Below, piece by piece: positions 1 through 10,593 of a stretch of DNA of 64,000 nt (positions are counted from its first letter, which is position 1; every line of letters begins with the position of its first letter). The notes under the pieces were generated by a model that did no database searches, was not told the origin of the DNA, and saw nothing but the letters and a program-made list of their open reading frames with translations. The stretch spans positions 372,001 through 436,000 of the forward strand of contig NZ_WWCM01000001.1 of NCBI RefSeq assembly GCF_009857915.1, in the 5' to 3' direction. Source of the stretch: Duganella qianjiadongensis (GTDB lineage: Bacteria > Pseudomonadota > Gammaproteobacteria > Burkholderiales > Burkholderiaceae_D). The position numbers and the translations under genes were made by a program.

Positions 1-490
1 GCGCCCCACCCGGCTTCAGATGGGCCTGGGAGAATTCGATGGCCAGATCGATCAGGTGTTCCATCCGCGCCGCATCGGAGGCAGCAATACCCGACAGGTT
101 GGGCGCCATATCGGACAGTACCAGATCGACTTTTTGACCTTGCACCACATTTTCCAGCTGCTGCAGCACTTCCGGCTCGCGGAAATCGCCCTGGATGAAG
201 TGGAAATCGGCAATCGGCTCCATCGGCAGGATATCCAGCCCGATCAGGGTGCCATTGATGCCGCCGCCTTCCTTGCCGGCCAGCTTGCGACGCGTGTACT
301 GGCCCCAGCTGCCCGGCGTACAGCCCAGATCGACGATGACCTGGCCCGGTTTGATCAGCTTCTCGTCCTCATCGATCTCCTTGAGCTTGAACGCAGCACG
401 GGCGCGGAAGCCCTCTTTTTGCGCTAATTTCACGTAAGGATCGTTAATGTGGTCGTGAATCCAGTTTTTGTTGATTTTGTTCTTTGCCAT
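1..490 (-). CDS. rlmE: 23S rRNA (uridine-2'-O) methyltransferase RlmE (FtsJ), 3' end outside window
   Basis: Reverse-strand reading from the ATG at 490 gives a protein starting [20 protein letters not shown] and running open to the window edge, so the gene is truncated by the window, not broken. The SAM-binding motif [12 protein letters not shown] is visible, followed by [14 protein letters not shown] and HLIDLAIEF, all typical of FtsJ/RlmE. RlmE methylates U2552 of 23S rRNA late in 50S assembly. It is divergent from yhbY with a 45-bp gap. In many beta- and gamma-proteobacteria ftsH follows, which would lie beyond the left edge. Family assignment is secure. Confidence 0.95.
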   Translation of the reverse strand, partial: MAKNKINKNWIHDHINDPYVKLAQKEGFRARAAFKLKEIDEDEKLIKPGQVIVDLGCTPGSWGQYTRRKLAGKEGGGINGTLIGLDILPMEPIADFHFIQGDFREPEVLQQLENVVQGQKVDLVLSDMAPNLSGIAASDAARMEHLIDLAIEFSQAHLKPGGA

Positions 491-535
491 TCGCGTAGAA
501 TACTGCCTTTAAGGGAACTACTAAAAAATATTATT

Positions 536-1000
536 ATGCAAAAACTTACACCCGTTGAGCGCAGCGCACTGCGCGCCGAAGCGCATGGTCTCAAGCCTAT
601 CGTCCTGATCGGCGAGGCGGGATTAACCGCCAACGTCCTCAAGGAAATCTCGCTGGGCCTGGACTCCCATGGTCTGATCAAGGTGCGCGTGTTCGGCGAC
701 GACCGCGAAGCCCGGATTGCCATGTATGAAAGCATCTGCGAGCAACTCGATGCTGCTCCAGTGCAACACATCGGCAAACTGCTGGTACTCTACCGCCCTA
801 AGAAGGAAGCAGCGGGCGAGCGTAGCGCCACGACTGGCCGCGGTCTGCGCGAAGTCACCATCGTCAAGCCTAGCCCAAGCGGCACCAAACGTCCATCGGT
901 GACCAAAGTTCTGCTGAAAGGCAATGAACGCGTCACCCAGGGCGGCAACATCAAACGCGCCAAAGTGCGTCAGAAGTCGACCAAAAAGAGTCTGGGCTAA
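536..1000 (+). CDS. yhbY: YhbY family RNA-binding protein (CRS1-YhbY domain)
   Basis: A 154-residue protein starting at the ATG at 536 (MQKLTPVERSALRAEAHGLK). An in-frame extension back to 449 would run into the rlmE start region and lacks family similarity. The first ~95 residues match the CRS1-YhbY domain, including LKPIVLIGEAGLT and the lysine/arginine-bearing helix; E. coli YhbY is about 97 residues. Here a basic, low-complexity tail of roughly 55 residues follows, ending KSTKKSLG, probably extra RNA-binding surface. YhbY associates with pre-50S particles, consistent with the divergent neighbour rlmE. A terminator hairpin follows. Confidence 0.93.
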   Translation: MQKLTPVERSALRAEAHGLKPIVLIGEAGLTANVLKEISLGLDSHGLIKVRVFGDDREARIAMYESICEQLDAAPVQHIGKLLVLYRPKKEAAGERSATTGRGLREVTIVKPSPSGTKRPSVTKVLLKGNERVTQGGNIKRAKVRQKSTKKSLG

Positions 1001-1031
1001 TCCCGTCTAGACTGCGTTTTTGCGAGAAATT

Positions 1032-1072
1032 CGGGGCCGGAGCATACAGCATGCTCTGGCCCCGCTTTTATT
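1032..1072 (+). terminator. Rho-independent terminator after yhbY
   Basis: A strong hairpin with arms CGGGGCC (1032-1038) and GGCCCCG, and an inner GAGCAT/ATGCTC stem, followed by CTTTTATT. It lies 31 bp after the yhbY stop and before the convergent DUF4149 gene. The reverse direction has only a poor U-tract (AATTTCTC), so it mainly serves the forward strand. Confidence 0.8.
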
Positions 1073-1100
1073 GGCAGGACGACTACGCCGCCCCGCTAAC

Positions 1101-1583
1101 TTATTGTTTGACTACCAGCCACGCGGCCAGCAAGCTCTGTACCAGATACAGGCTGCTGGATATGCCGTGCAGAATGCCGAACTCGTTGTGCGCAGCGCCG
1201 TCCATTACGCCACCGGGACCGGCCGCAGCGCGCAGGCTGGCCATCATGGGCTGCAGGCCGAAGTGCATGATCAGCGTGCAAGCCAGCATGACGGCAACGA
1301 TGATCAAGAGCACGCGGCGGGTGCGGGCAGCGGAATTGGCGGCCGAACCGGCAAAGATACCGCCCGTCTCGCTGCCCCGCCCTACCCACAGCAAAGCCAG
1401 CATCACCAGCGCACAGGCGATCGACAGCCAGGCCTGATGGGCAAATAAATTGGCGGCAATATTGCCAGCCAGCACACGGTCACTCAGCGTGGCAAACAGT
1501 GTGGGCGCGGCCAGATAGCCTACCGTCCAGATACTGCCCGCCCACAGCGTTGCAACCAGTAGCCGTGTACGCGCGAGTAACAT
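1101..1583 (-). CDS. DUF4149 family membrane protein
   Basis: A 160-residue integral membrane protein with about four hydrophobic helices. It begins [20 protein letters not shown], with the WAGSLWTVGYL-like signature of DUF4149. Its ATG overlaps the greA stop codon by one base (TGATG), so it is translationally coupled to greA. The greA-DUF4149 pairing recurs in Burkholderiales. Biochemical function is unknown; only the domain and the position are supported. Confidence 0.88.
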   Translation of the reverse strand: MLLARTRLLVATLWAGSIWTVGYLAAPTLFATLSDRVLAGNIAANLFAHQAWLSIACALVMLALLWVGRGSETGGIFAGSAANSAARTRRVLLIIVAVMLACTLIMHFGLQPMMASLRAAAGPGGVMDGAAHNEFGILHGISSSLYLVQSLLAAWLVVKQ

Positions 1584-2059
1584 CAGACGTAACGCACTTC
1601 CAGAATTTCGTATTCGCGCGGACCCGACGGGGCCTGCACTTCCACTACGTCGCCAGCCGATTTGCCGATCAGGGCACGGGCGATAGGCGAAGTCACGGAA
1701 ACTTTGCTCAGTTTCAGGTCGGCTTCATCGATGCCGACGATCTGGTAGGTCACTTTGGCGCCCGATTCCAGATCTTCCAGATCCACGGTCGAAGCGAACA
1801 CCACGCGGCCTTCGGCGTCGAGGGTGGTCGGGTCGATGATCTGAGCCGCGCTCAGCTTGCCTTCCAGTTCGGCGATACGGCCTTCGACAAAGGCCTGACG
1901 CTCTTTGGCGGCATCGTATTCGGCGTTTTCCGACAGATCGCCGTGCGAACGGGCTTCGGCGATGGCGTCGATCACGACACGGCGCTCGACGTGCTTCAAC
2001 TGGTGCAACTCTTCACGCAGCAGCTCGGCGCCGAATTTGGTAAGTGGAACTGAAGTCAT
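1583..2059 (-). CDS. greA: Transcription elongation factor GreA
   Basis: A 158-residue protein from the ATG at 2059 ([18 protein letters not shown]), the standard GreA length. A longer in-frame reading upstream crosses a hairpin and is not GreA-like. The N-terminal coiled coil carries the acidic tip [18 protein letters not shown], whose acidic residues coordinate the RNA polymerase Mg2+ during cleavage of backtracked RNA. The C-terminal FKBP-like domain ends with [14 protein letters not shown] and YEILEV. It lies downstream of carAB on the same strand, 125 bp after carB, and its stop overlaps the DUF4149 start. Confidence 0.97.
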   Translation of the reverse strand: MTSVPLTKFGAELLREELHQLKHVERRVVIDAIAEARSHGDLSENAEYDAAKERQAFVEGRIAELEGKLSAAQIIDPTTLDAEGRVVFASTVDLEDLESGAKVTYQIVGIDEADLKLSKVSVTSPIARALIGKSAGDVVEVQAPSGPREYEILEVRYV

Positions 2060-2088
2060 CTTGTATTTACTCTGTTGTAACAATGGAA

Positions 2089-2131
2089 AACCACAGAGGC
2101 CGCGCCTGCCTGCTGCGCGAGCTCTGTGGTT
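2089..2131 (-). terminator. Hairpin in the carB-greA gap, possible terminator
   Basis: Ten-base arms AACCACAGAG (2089-2098) and CTCTGTGGTT (2122-2131) form a long stem with a GC-rich interior. On the reverse strand it is followed by TTCCATTGTT. The U-tract is weak, so it may terminate carB partially and set the greA level relative to car. Confidence 0.5.
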
Positions 2132-2184
2132 AGGAAGTCCTGCTTGCCGTCGGCGCAGTGTTACACCACGCCGACTCAAGAACC

Positions 2185-5415
<3,231 letters not shown>

Positions 5416-5433
5416 TTACTTTTTTCCCCGCAT

Positions 5434-6597
5434 TTATTTTTTTTCAGATGCTTGCATCAGGCCGATGAAGCGGTCAAACAGATAGGCGACGTCAGTCGGG
5501 CCGGGCGATGCTTCAGGGTGGCCCTGGAAGCAGAACGCTGGCGTATCAGTGCGGGCAAAGCCTTGCAGCGAGCCGTCGAACAGCGACACGTGGGTGACGC
5601 GGCAGTTGGCTGGCAGGGTATTCGGGTCAACAGCGAAACCGTGGTTCTGCGACGTGATCATGACTTTTTTGCTGTCCAGATCCTGTACCGGATGATTAGC
5701 GCCGTGGTGGCCGAATTTCATTTTCAGGGTGGTGGCACCGGAGGCCAGACCCATGATCTGGTGACCGAGGCAGATACCGAACAGCGGGATCTTCTTCTCC
5801 ATGAACACCTTGGCGGCAGCAATCGCGTAATCGCAAGGCTGCGGGTCGCCAGGACCATTCGACAGGAACACGCCGTCCGGATTCAGTGCCAGCACGTCGG
5901 CGGCGCTGGTCTGGGCCGGCACCACGGTGACTTTGCAGCCGCGCGAGGTCAGCATGCGCAGGATGTTGCGCTTGACGCCGAAGTCGTAGGCCACCACGTG
6001 GAACTTAGGATCAGCCAGTTTGCCATAGCCTACACCCAGCGCCCATTCGGTTTCGGTGAATTCGTAGCTGGACTGCACAGTGACCACTTTGGCCAGATCC
6101 ATGCCGGACAGGCCGGGGAAGGAACGGGCCAGATCCAGCGCCTGCGATTCCGACGGCTCGTTACCTTGCGTGCCGACGAGGATGGCGCCGGACTGGGCAC
6201 CCTTCTCGCGCAGGATACGGGTCAGTTTGCGGGTATCGATACCGGCAATGGCGACGATGTTCTCGGCCTTGAGGTAATCGGACAGCGACTGGGTGGAGCG
6301 GAAATTCGAAGCAATCAGCGGCAGGTCACGGATGATCAGACCGGCGGCATGTACTTTGGAGGATTCGACGTCTTCAGGATTGATGCCGTAGTTGCCGATA
6401 TGGGGATAGGTCAGGGTGACCATCTGGCGGCTATACGAGGGATCGGTCAGGATTTCCTGATAGCCCGTCATGGAAGTGTTAAAGACTACTTCACCGGTAG
6501 TGTGGCCGGCAGCGCCGATCGAAAAACCTTTGAAGATAGTTCCGTCAGCAAGGGCCAGTATGGCTGGAACGGTGGGGCCAGAAAAAAATGGCGGCAA
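5434..6597 (-). CDS. carA: Carbamoyl-phosphate synthase small (glutaminase) subunit
   Basis: A class I glutamine amidotransferase of about 387 residues that supplies ammonia to CarB. The catalytic cysteine lies in the nucleophile elbow [14 protein letters not shown]; the His-Glu pair is in [11 protein letters not shown]; the NGPGDP motif is also visible. There is no ATG near the start: I place it at the TTG at 6597, six bases after AGGAG (6604-6608). A second TTG at 6603 directly abuts that AGGAG and so is less likely. A sigma70 promoter and a structured leader of about 135 nt precede it. Confidence 0.96.
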   Translation of the reverse strand: MPPFFSGPTVPAILALADGTIFKGFSIGAAGHTTGEVVFNTSMTGYQEILTDPSYSRQMVTLTYPHIGNYGINPEDVESSKVHAAGLIIRDLPLIASNFRSTQSLSDYLKAENIVAIAGIDTRKLTRILREKGAQSGAILVGTQGNEPSESQALDLARSFPGLSGMDLAKVVTVQSSYEFTETEWALGVGYGKLADPKFHVVAYDFGVKRNILRMLTSRGCKVTVVPAQTSAADVLALNPDGVFLSNGPGDPQPCDYAIAAAKVFMEKKIPLFGICLGHQIMGLASGATTLKMKFGHHGANHPVQDLDSKKVMITSQNHGFAVDPNTLPANCRVTHVSLFDGSLQGFARTDTPAFCFQGHPEASPGPTDVAYLFDRFIGLMQASEKK

Positions 6598-6616
6598 GGG
6601 CAACTCCTGATAAAGT

Positions 6617-6719
6617 TACCGTAGCTGCGCCACGTCAGACGACCGTCGTGCTATCTCAGCCATCTCAGGCTGGAAAGGATAGTCAGATTGAAGATGGATG
6701 AGTGGTAGTCGCTACGGTA
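6617..6719 (-). promoter_or_regulatory. Structured 5' leader of carAB mRNA
   Basis: The leader between the carA promoter and start contains a 9-bp inverted repeat, TACCGTAGC (6617-6625) with GCTACGGTA (6711-6719). It encloses two smaller stems: CACG/CGTG (6631-6650) and CTATC-CAGCC/GGCTG-GATAG (6651-6682). The nesting resembles a multibranch junction. Its promoter-distal end is 8 nt from the AGGAG ribosome binding site. Pairing is by eye; no known riboswitch class was recognised. Confidence 0.45.
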
Positions 6720-6744
6720 GATGTGAGATTGGCTAAACCTTTGA

Positions 6745-6773
6745 ATTATAACCAAATCTCCCCTACTTGGCAA
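6745..6773 (-). promoter_or_regulatory. Sigma70 promoter of carAB
   Basis: Reverse strand: -35 TTGCCA (6768-6773), 17-bp spacer, perfect -10 TATAAT (6745-6750). The predicted start is near 6738, giving a leader of about 135 nt before carA. Confidence 0.8.
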
Positions 6774-6801
6774 TGCGCAACCGGAGTTTTTTACGACTAA
6801 A

Positions 6802-6828
6802 GCCCGGTCACGGTATCCCGTGCCGGGC
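6802..6828 (-). terminator. Hairpin downstream of the PEP-CTERM gene
   Basis: Stem GCCCGG-CACGG / CCGTG-CCGGGC (6802-6828) with one bulged base, 27 bp after the PEP-CTERM gene stop. On the reverse strand it is followed by TTTAGTCG, a weak U-tract, so termination is plausible but not certain. Confidence 0.5.
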
Positions 6829-6854
6829 GATCTGCAGCGCTTGCTGCGGCAGAA

Positions 6855-7547
6855 TCAGGCCTTGCCGGAACGGCGGCGCAGCAGCGCCAGCATGCCCAGT
6901 CCGGCCGCCAGCATGGCACCGGTCGCCGGTTCCGGCACCGGCGACACGCCGTTCGCCACTTCGGCCGCCGTCAGTGCACGGTCGAAGGTGGCGATGTAGT
7001 CCACGTTGCCGGCACCCGCCTCCGGTTTGGCATTGGTCAGGTCATCGACAAAGAAATTAGCCTTGGCGCCCGAGAACGTGGCGATATTGCCGCTATCGGT
7101 GAAGGACCCCGCCAGCGCCCCGTTCACATACAGGGAAACCAGACTGCCGCTGTCGCGCGTCAGCGTCACCCGGGCCGACTGGCCATCGGCCGGCACATTC
7201 CCCATGCTGCCTATATTGTAGAAGTACCACTGCGTATTGCTGGTGTACAGACCCATATCCGACGTACGGTCCTTGAAATCGATGATCTTCTGCCAGCCGC
7301 TATGGCTATCGAAGCTCATCACCATATCGATGGTGTACACGCTGCCCAGCGCCTCGGCCAGCGCCAGACCTTCGTTCTTGCCAAAGCTGTAGCTGCTGGC
7401 GCCCAGCGTGCCGCCCAGCCCCACCATGTCGGCACCGCCCAGCGCGTCGGCCATGGTGCCGTTGAAAGAGTACAGATGGTTGGCCGCACTGGCGCTGCCG
7501 CCCAGTGCCAGCATGGCCGCGCAAGCCAGTGCCTGTATAGTCTTCAT
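6855..7547 (-). CDS. PEP-CTERM sorting domain protein with a LamG-like domain
   Basis: A 230-residue exported protein. Residues 1-21 are a signal peptide (MKTIQALACAAMLALGGSASA). The middle resembles a concanavalin/LamG fold: HLYSFNGTMADALGG, WQKIIDFKDRTSDMGLY, VSLYVNGALAGSFTDSG and an IATFDRALTAAEV tail. The C-terminus is a PEP-CTERM tag: VPEPATG, a hydrophobic helix, then LLRRRSGKA. Such tags are processed by exosortase/EpsH systems linked to exopolysaccharide; no exosortase lies in this window. It may bind carbohydrate at the surface. It is monocistronic, with flanking hairpins on both sides. Confidence 0.88.
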   Translation of the reverse strand: MKTIQALACAAMLALGGSASAANHLYSFNGTMADALGGADMVGLGGTLGASSYSFGKNEGLALAEALGSVYTIDMVMSFDSHSGWQKIIDFKDRTSDMGLYTSNTQWYFYNIGSMGNVPADGQSARVTLTRDSGSLVSLYVNGALAGSFTDSGNIATFSGAKANFFVDDLTNAKPEAGAGNVDYIATFDRALTAAEVANGVSPVPEPATGAMLAAGLGMLALLRRRSGKA

Positions 7548-7673
7548 GCGGATTCCCTAATGATCAAAAGATCACAAAAGTATCAACAAGGAAGCTTTTA
7601 TTGTCAACTGATTATTAACACTTTCTACACACATACTCCGGCAGGCCAGCCCCGCCGGGGGCCAGAAACAGCA

Positions 7674-7701
7674 AAGCCGCCGGGCCTGGGCCGGGCGGCT
7701 T
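7674..7701 (-). terminator. Terminator of the GlcG/HbpS-like gene
   Basis: Arms AAGCCGCC (7674-7681) and GGCGGCTT (7694-7701). On the reverse strand the stem is followed by TGCTGTTTCTG. It is 23 bp beyond the stop of the gene at 7724-8134. Confidence 0.6.
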
Positions 7702-7723
7702 GATCTGGCTGCTACCGGACAAA

Positions 7724-8134
7724 TTAGCCCAGCGCAGCGATACCTGCTTTGGCGATCTGCGCATCTTCGGCCGATTTCACGCCCGACACACCCACTGCAC
7801 CGATCACATGGCCGTCCACCACGATAGGCACGCCGCCTTCCAGCATGCCGTCCGTCTGCGGCGCCGGAGCGCTGAGGAAGGAAGTGCGGCCGTTGTTGAT
7901 CATATCTTCATAGATCTTCGATTCGCGGCGGCCCAGTGCCGATACGCGCGCCTTGGCCGGAGCAATGTGTGCCGACAGCGGTGCCGCGCCATCCTGACGC
8001 TGCAGCCACAGCAGGTGACCGCCATCATCGACGATGGCGATTACCACCGGCCAGTTATTGGCCACGGCTTCCGCTTCGGCGGCAGCAGCGATTTTCTTCA
8101 CGTCGGCGAGCGACAGGTATGGTTTGCTTTGCAT
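7724..8134 (-). CDS. GlcG/HbpS-like (DUF336) heme-binding family protein
   Basis: A 136-residue protein of the GlcG/HbpS (DUF336) family. Typical segments are LSLADVKKIAAAAEAEA at the N-terminus, VVIAIVDDGGHLLWLQRQDGA, and GGVPIVVDGHVIGAVGVSG near the C-terminus. Family members form octamers; some bind heme and others sit in glycolate or propanediol loci, so a specific function cannot be given. There is no signal peptide. It stands alone on its strand, 43 bp from the patatin-like gene, and has its own terminator hairpin. Confidence 0.85.
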   Translation of the reverse strand: MQSKPYLSLADVKKIAAAAEAEAVANNWPVVIAIVDDGGHLLWLQRQDGAAPLSAHIAPAKARVSALGRRESKIYEDMINNGRTSFLSAPAPQTDGMLEGGVPIVVDGHVIGAVGVSGVKSAEDAQIAKAGIAALG

Positions 8135-8177
8135 GTTGTTTCCTCTTTACGGGTGTGTGTAATAACGCAGTACTGCC

Positions 8178-9101
8178 CTATTGCGGGCGGCGCTTCGCTT
8201 CCAGTTTCTGTTTAATCTGCGCCATCACCTGCGCGGCAGCCTGCTCGCCGGCGAGGATGGCCTGATTGCGTCCAGCAAAATCATTGCTGGCCATTTTGCC
8301 CAGTGCCGGCACGATGACGATATCGGCATCCTTGAGTTCATACTGATTGATACGCTGGCCCATGATGCTGAAGGTCTGCATGATCACATCGAGCGAGCTG
8401 ACCGTGGCCTGTACATCGGCCTGGGTGGAGATATTGACGGCGATGACAAAGTCGGCGCCCATGTCGCGCGCAAAGCGCACCGGCACCGGCGCCACCAGAC
8501 CGCCATCGACATAGGTATGGCCATTGATGGTCACCGGCTGGAACACGCCGGGTACGGCGGACGAAGCCCGCACGGCCATGCCGGTATTCCCGCGCTGGAA
8601 CAGGATGGGCTGACCATCCTTCAGATCGGCCGCCACGGCGCCGAACGGAATCTTCAGCTTTTCCATGGGCTGGTTATTCACCGCCTTGTTGACGTAGGCT
8701 TGCAGCGCCTCCCCTTTGAGCACACCGGTACTCTTGCGGAACAGCGGCAGCGCCCAGTCGGAGATCGACGCTTCATCCATTTCCAGCGCCATCTTCTGCA
8801 GCTGGAAACCGGAATTACCGGCTGCATACATCGCCCCGACCACACTGCCGGCGCTGGTGCCCACCACGACATCAGGGTGTATGCCCTGCGCTTCCAGCGC
8901 CTTGATCACGCCGATATGGGCAAAACCGCGCGCCGCGCCACCACCCAGCGCCAGACCGATACGGACTTTTTTAGGCGGCAGCGGCTCGGCCACCGGCGGC
9001 TGCAGTACCGGGGTTTCTGCAACAGGCGTGGTTTTGCAGCCAGCGAGTGTGGCTGCGGCAAGCGTGGCGATAGTGACAAGAGCGAGGCGGCGTGCAAACA
9101 T
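8178..9101 (-). CDS. Patatin-like phospholipase lipoprotein
   Basis: A 307-residue protein with a lipoprotein signal, lipobox TLAGC at about residue 22. The patatin domain starts near residue 45: the oxyanion hole loop is LALGGGAARGFAHIG, the catalytic serine is in GTSAGS (GxSxG), and the aspartate of the Ser-Asp dyad is in YVDGGLVAPVPV. It resembles bacterial RssA/YlbK-type patatins. It probably acts on phospholipid acyl esters in the envelope; the substrate is unknown. All catalytic motifs are intact. Confidence 0.9.
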   Translation of the reverse strand: MFARRLALVTIATLAAATLAGCKTTPVAETPVLQPPVAEPLPPKKVRIGLALGGGAARGFAHIGVIKALEAQGIHPDVVVGTSAGSVVGAMYAAGNSGFQLQKMALEMDEASISDWALPLFRKSTGVLKGEALQAYVNKAVNNQPMEKLKIPFGAVAADLKDGQPILFQRGNTGMAVRASSAVPGVFQPVTINGHTYVDGGLVAPVPVRFARDMGADFVIAVNISTQADVQATVSSLDVIMQTFSIMGQRINQYELKDADIVIVPALGKMASNDFAGRNQAILAGEQAAAQVMAQIKQKLEAKRRPQ

Positions 9102-9182
9102 GGACGGGGTTGGACTGAACGTTGGGTTGAATTCAAGCGCCCAGATTGTACACCGCCTGCCCTATTCCTTCAGTGCAGCAAG

Positions 9183-10544
9183 CTAATACTTGTCATTGTC
9201 GGCAAATATAGGTTTGCGCGACTTCCACTGCCCCGCCGTAAAGTCGGGGAAGTCCAGCGTCTGGAAGTTCTGCGCGATCGACTGCTCCGACAGCGGCGTG
9301 ATGGCGCTCCACGTCACGGCATCGTAGATGTCGATAGGCATGGGCGCCTCGGCCTTGAGCGCTTCCACGAATGCGTGGATGACGAAGAAATCCATGCCGC
9401 CGTGTCCAGCGCCTTCGGCCGTCTTGGCATACTTCTTCCACAGCGGATGCTCGTAGCGGTCCTGCCATTGCTGGAAGTCGTCCCACTGGTGCGGCTTGCT
9501 CTGGCCTTCGATGTGGATGGCATGATTCACATCCATCCACAGCCCATCTGTGCCTTGCACACGGAAGCCCAGCGAATACGGCCGTGGCAGCGACGTATCA
9601 TGCTGCAGGAGGATGGTCTCGCCGTTTTCGCAGGACAGCGTGGTGGTCACCACATCGCCGAGCTTGAACTGCACCCGCGCATTCGGATGCTGCGGCCCGC
9701 CCTGCTTGACGATGTAGTCGTGCAGGCCACGCGCCTTGGTGGCGAAAGTATTGATGCGGGTGAAGCGGTTGCCGCGATTGATGTTGGTGTACATCGCACA
9801 TGGGCCGATACCGTGGCTAGGATACAGCTCGCCATTGCGCTGCACCGAATGTTCGGTACGCCAGCGCGCCTCCGACCAGCCCTTGCTGCCGAACTCCACG
9901 CCGCCGCCATAGGGCCTGGCCGGATCGCCGCTATTGAACTTCACCGCGCGCAGATCGTGCTGGTAGCCACCCTGCAGGTGCACCAGTTCGCCGAACACAC
10001 CGGCACGTACCATCTGCAGCACGGCCATCACATCGCGCCGGTAGCACACATTCTCCAGCAGCATATACGGCGTGCCGGTCCTGAGCTGGGTATTGAGCAC
10101 ATCCCAGTGATCCTGCAAGGTAATGCCGGCCACCACTTCGCAGCCCACTGGCACCTTGGCCTGCATGGCCGCTATCGCCATCGGTGCATGCCACTCCCAT
10201 GGCGTGGCAATGATCACGCCATCGAGCTTGCCGGCATCGAGCATGCGCTTGTAGGCTTGCGGGTCGCGATCTTCACCGAAAGTCTGCGGTGGCGCCTTAC
10301 CGGCTTTTTCCACCTGCTTGAGCGCCTTGCCCAGCATGACAGGTTCGATATCGCACAGCGCCACCATTTCCACGTCATCGCGGCGCAGCAGTTCCTGCAG
10401 CAGCACCTGGCCGCGCATGCCGGTGCCTATCATGCCTAGCCTGACCTTCTGGCGCGTGGCCGCATAGCTGGACGGAAGCAGCAGGCTTCCGGCCAGCGCA
10501 GCGCCGGCCATCAGGAAATCACGTCGATTCAATTGCTTGTTCAT
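9183..10544 (-). CDS. Gfo/Idh/MocA oxidoreductase, GH109-type alpha-N-acetylgalactosaminidase
   Basis: A 453-residue protein with a twin-arginine signal (NRRDFLMAGAALAGS), so it is exported folded, presumably with NAD bound. The Rossmann motif is LGMIGTGMRGQ (about residues 36-46), followed by CDIEP. Segments ATPWEWHAPMA, LYPSHGIGPCAMY and GAGHGGMDFFV match GH109, the NAD-dependent retaining alpha-N-acetylgalactosaminidases. From memory, an oxidoreductase of this kind was called AgaO in Shewanella GalNAc loci. It follows the TonB receptor by 49 bp, so they may be co-transcribed. Placement beside aga genes supports the GalNAc role. Confidence 0.85.
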   Translation of the reverse strand: MNKQLNRRDFLMAGAALAGSLLLPSSYAATRQKVRLGMIGTGMRGQVLLQELLRRDDVEMVALCDIEPVMLGKALKQVEKAGKAPPQTFGEDRDPQAYKRMLDAGKLDGVIIATPWEWHAPMAIAAMQAKVPVGCEVVAGITLQDHWDVLNTQLRTGTPYMLLENVCYRRDVMAVLQMVRAGVFGELVHLQGGYQHDLRAVKFNSGDPARPYGGGVEFGSKGWSEARWRTEHSVQRNGELYPSHGIGPCAMYTNINRGNRFTRINTFATKARGLHDYIVKQGGPQHPNARVQFKLGDVVTTTLSCENGETILLQHDTSLPRPYSLGFRVQGTDGLWMDVNHAIHIEGQSKPHQWDDFQQWQDRYEHPLWKKYAKTAEGAGHGGMDFFVIHAFVEALKAEAPMPIDIYDAVTWSAITPLSEQSIAQNFQTLDFPDFTAGQWKSRKPIFADNDKY

Positions 10545-10593
10545 CAGTTGATAACCTTAATGAGCTTGATCGGGTCCGATCCATTGTAACGGA

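Noticed and set aside
7561..7574. Inverted repeat TGATC-AAAA-GATCA 13 bp upstream of the PEP-CTERM gene
   Set aside because: Five-base arms are too short to distinguish from chance in an AT-rich leader, and no regulator is nearby.
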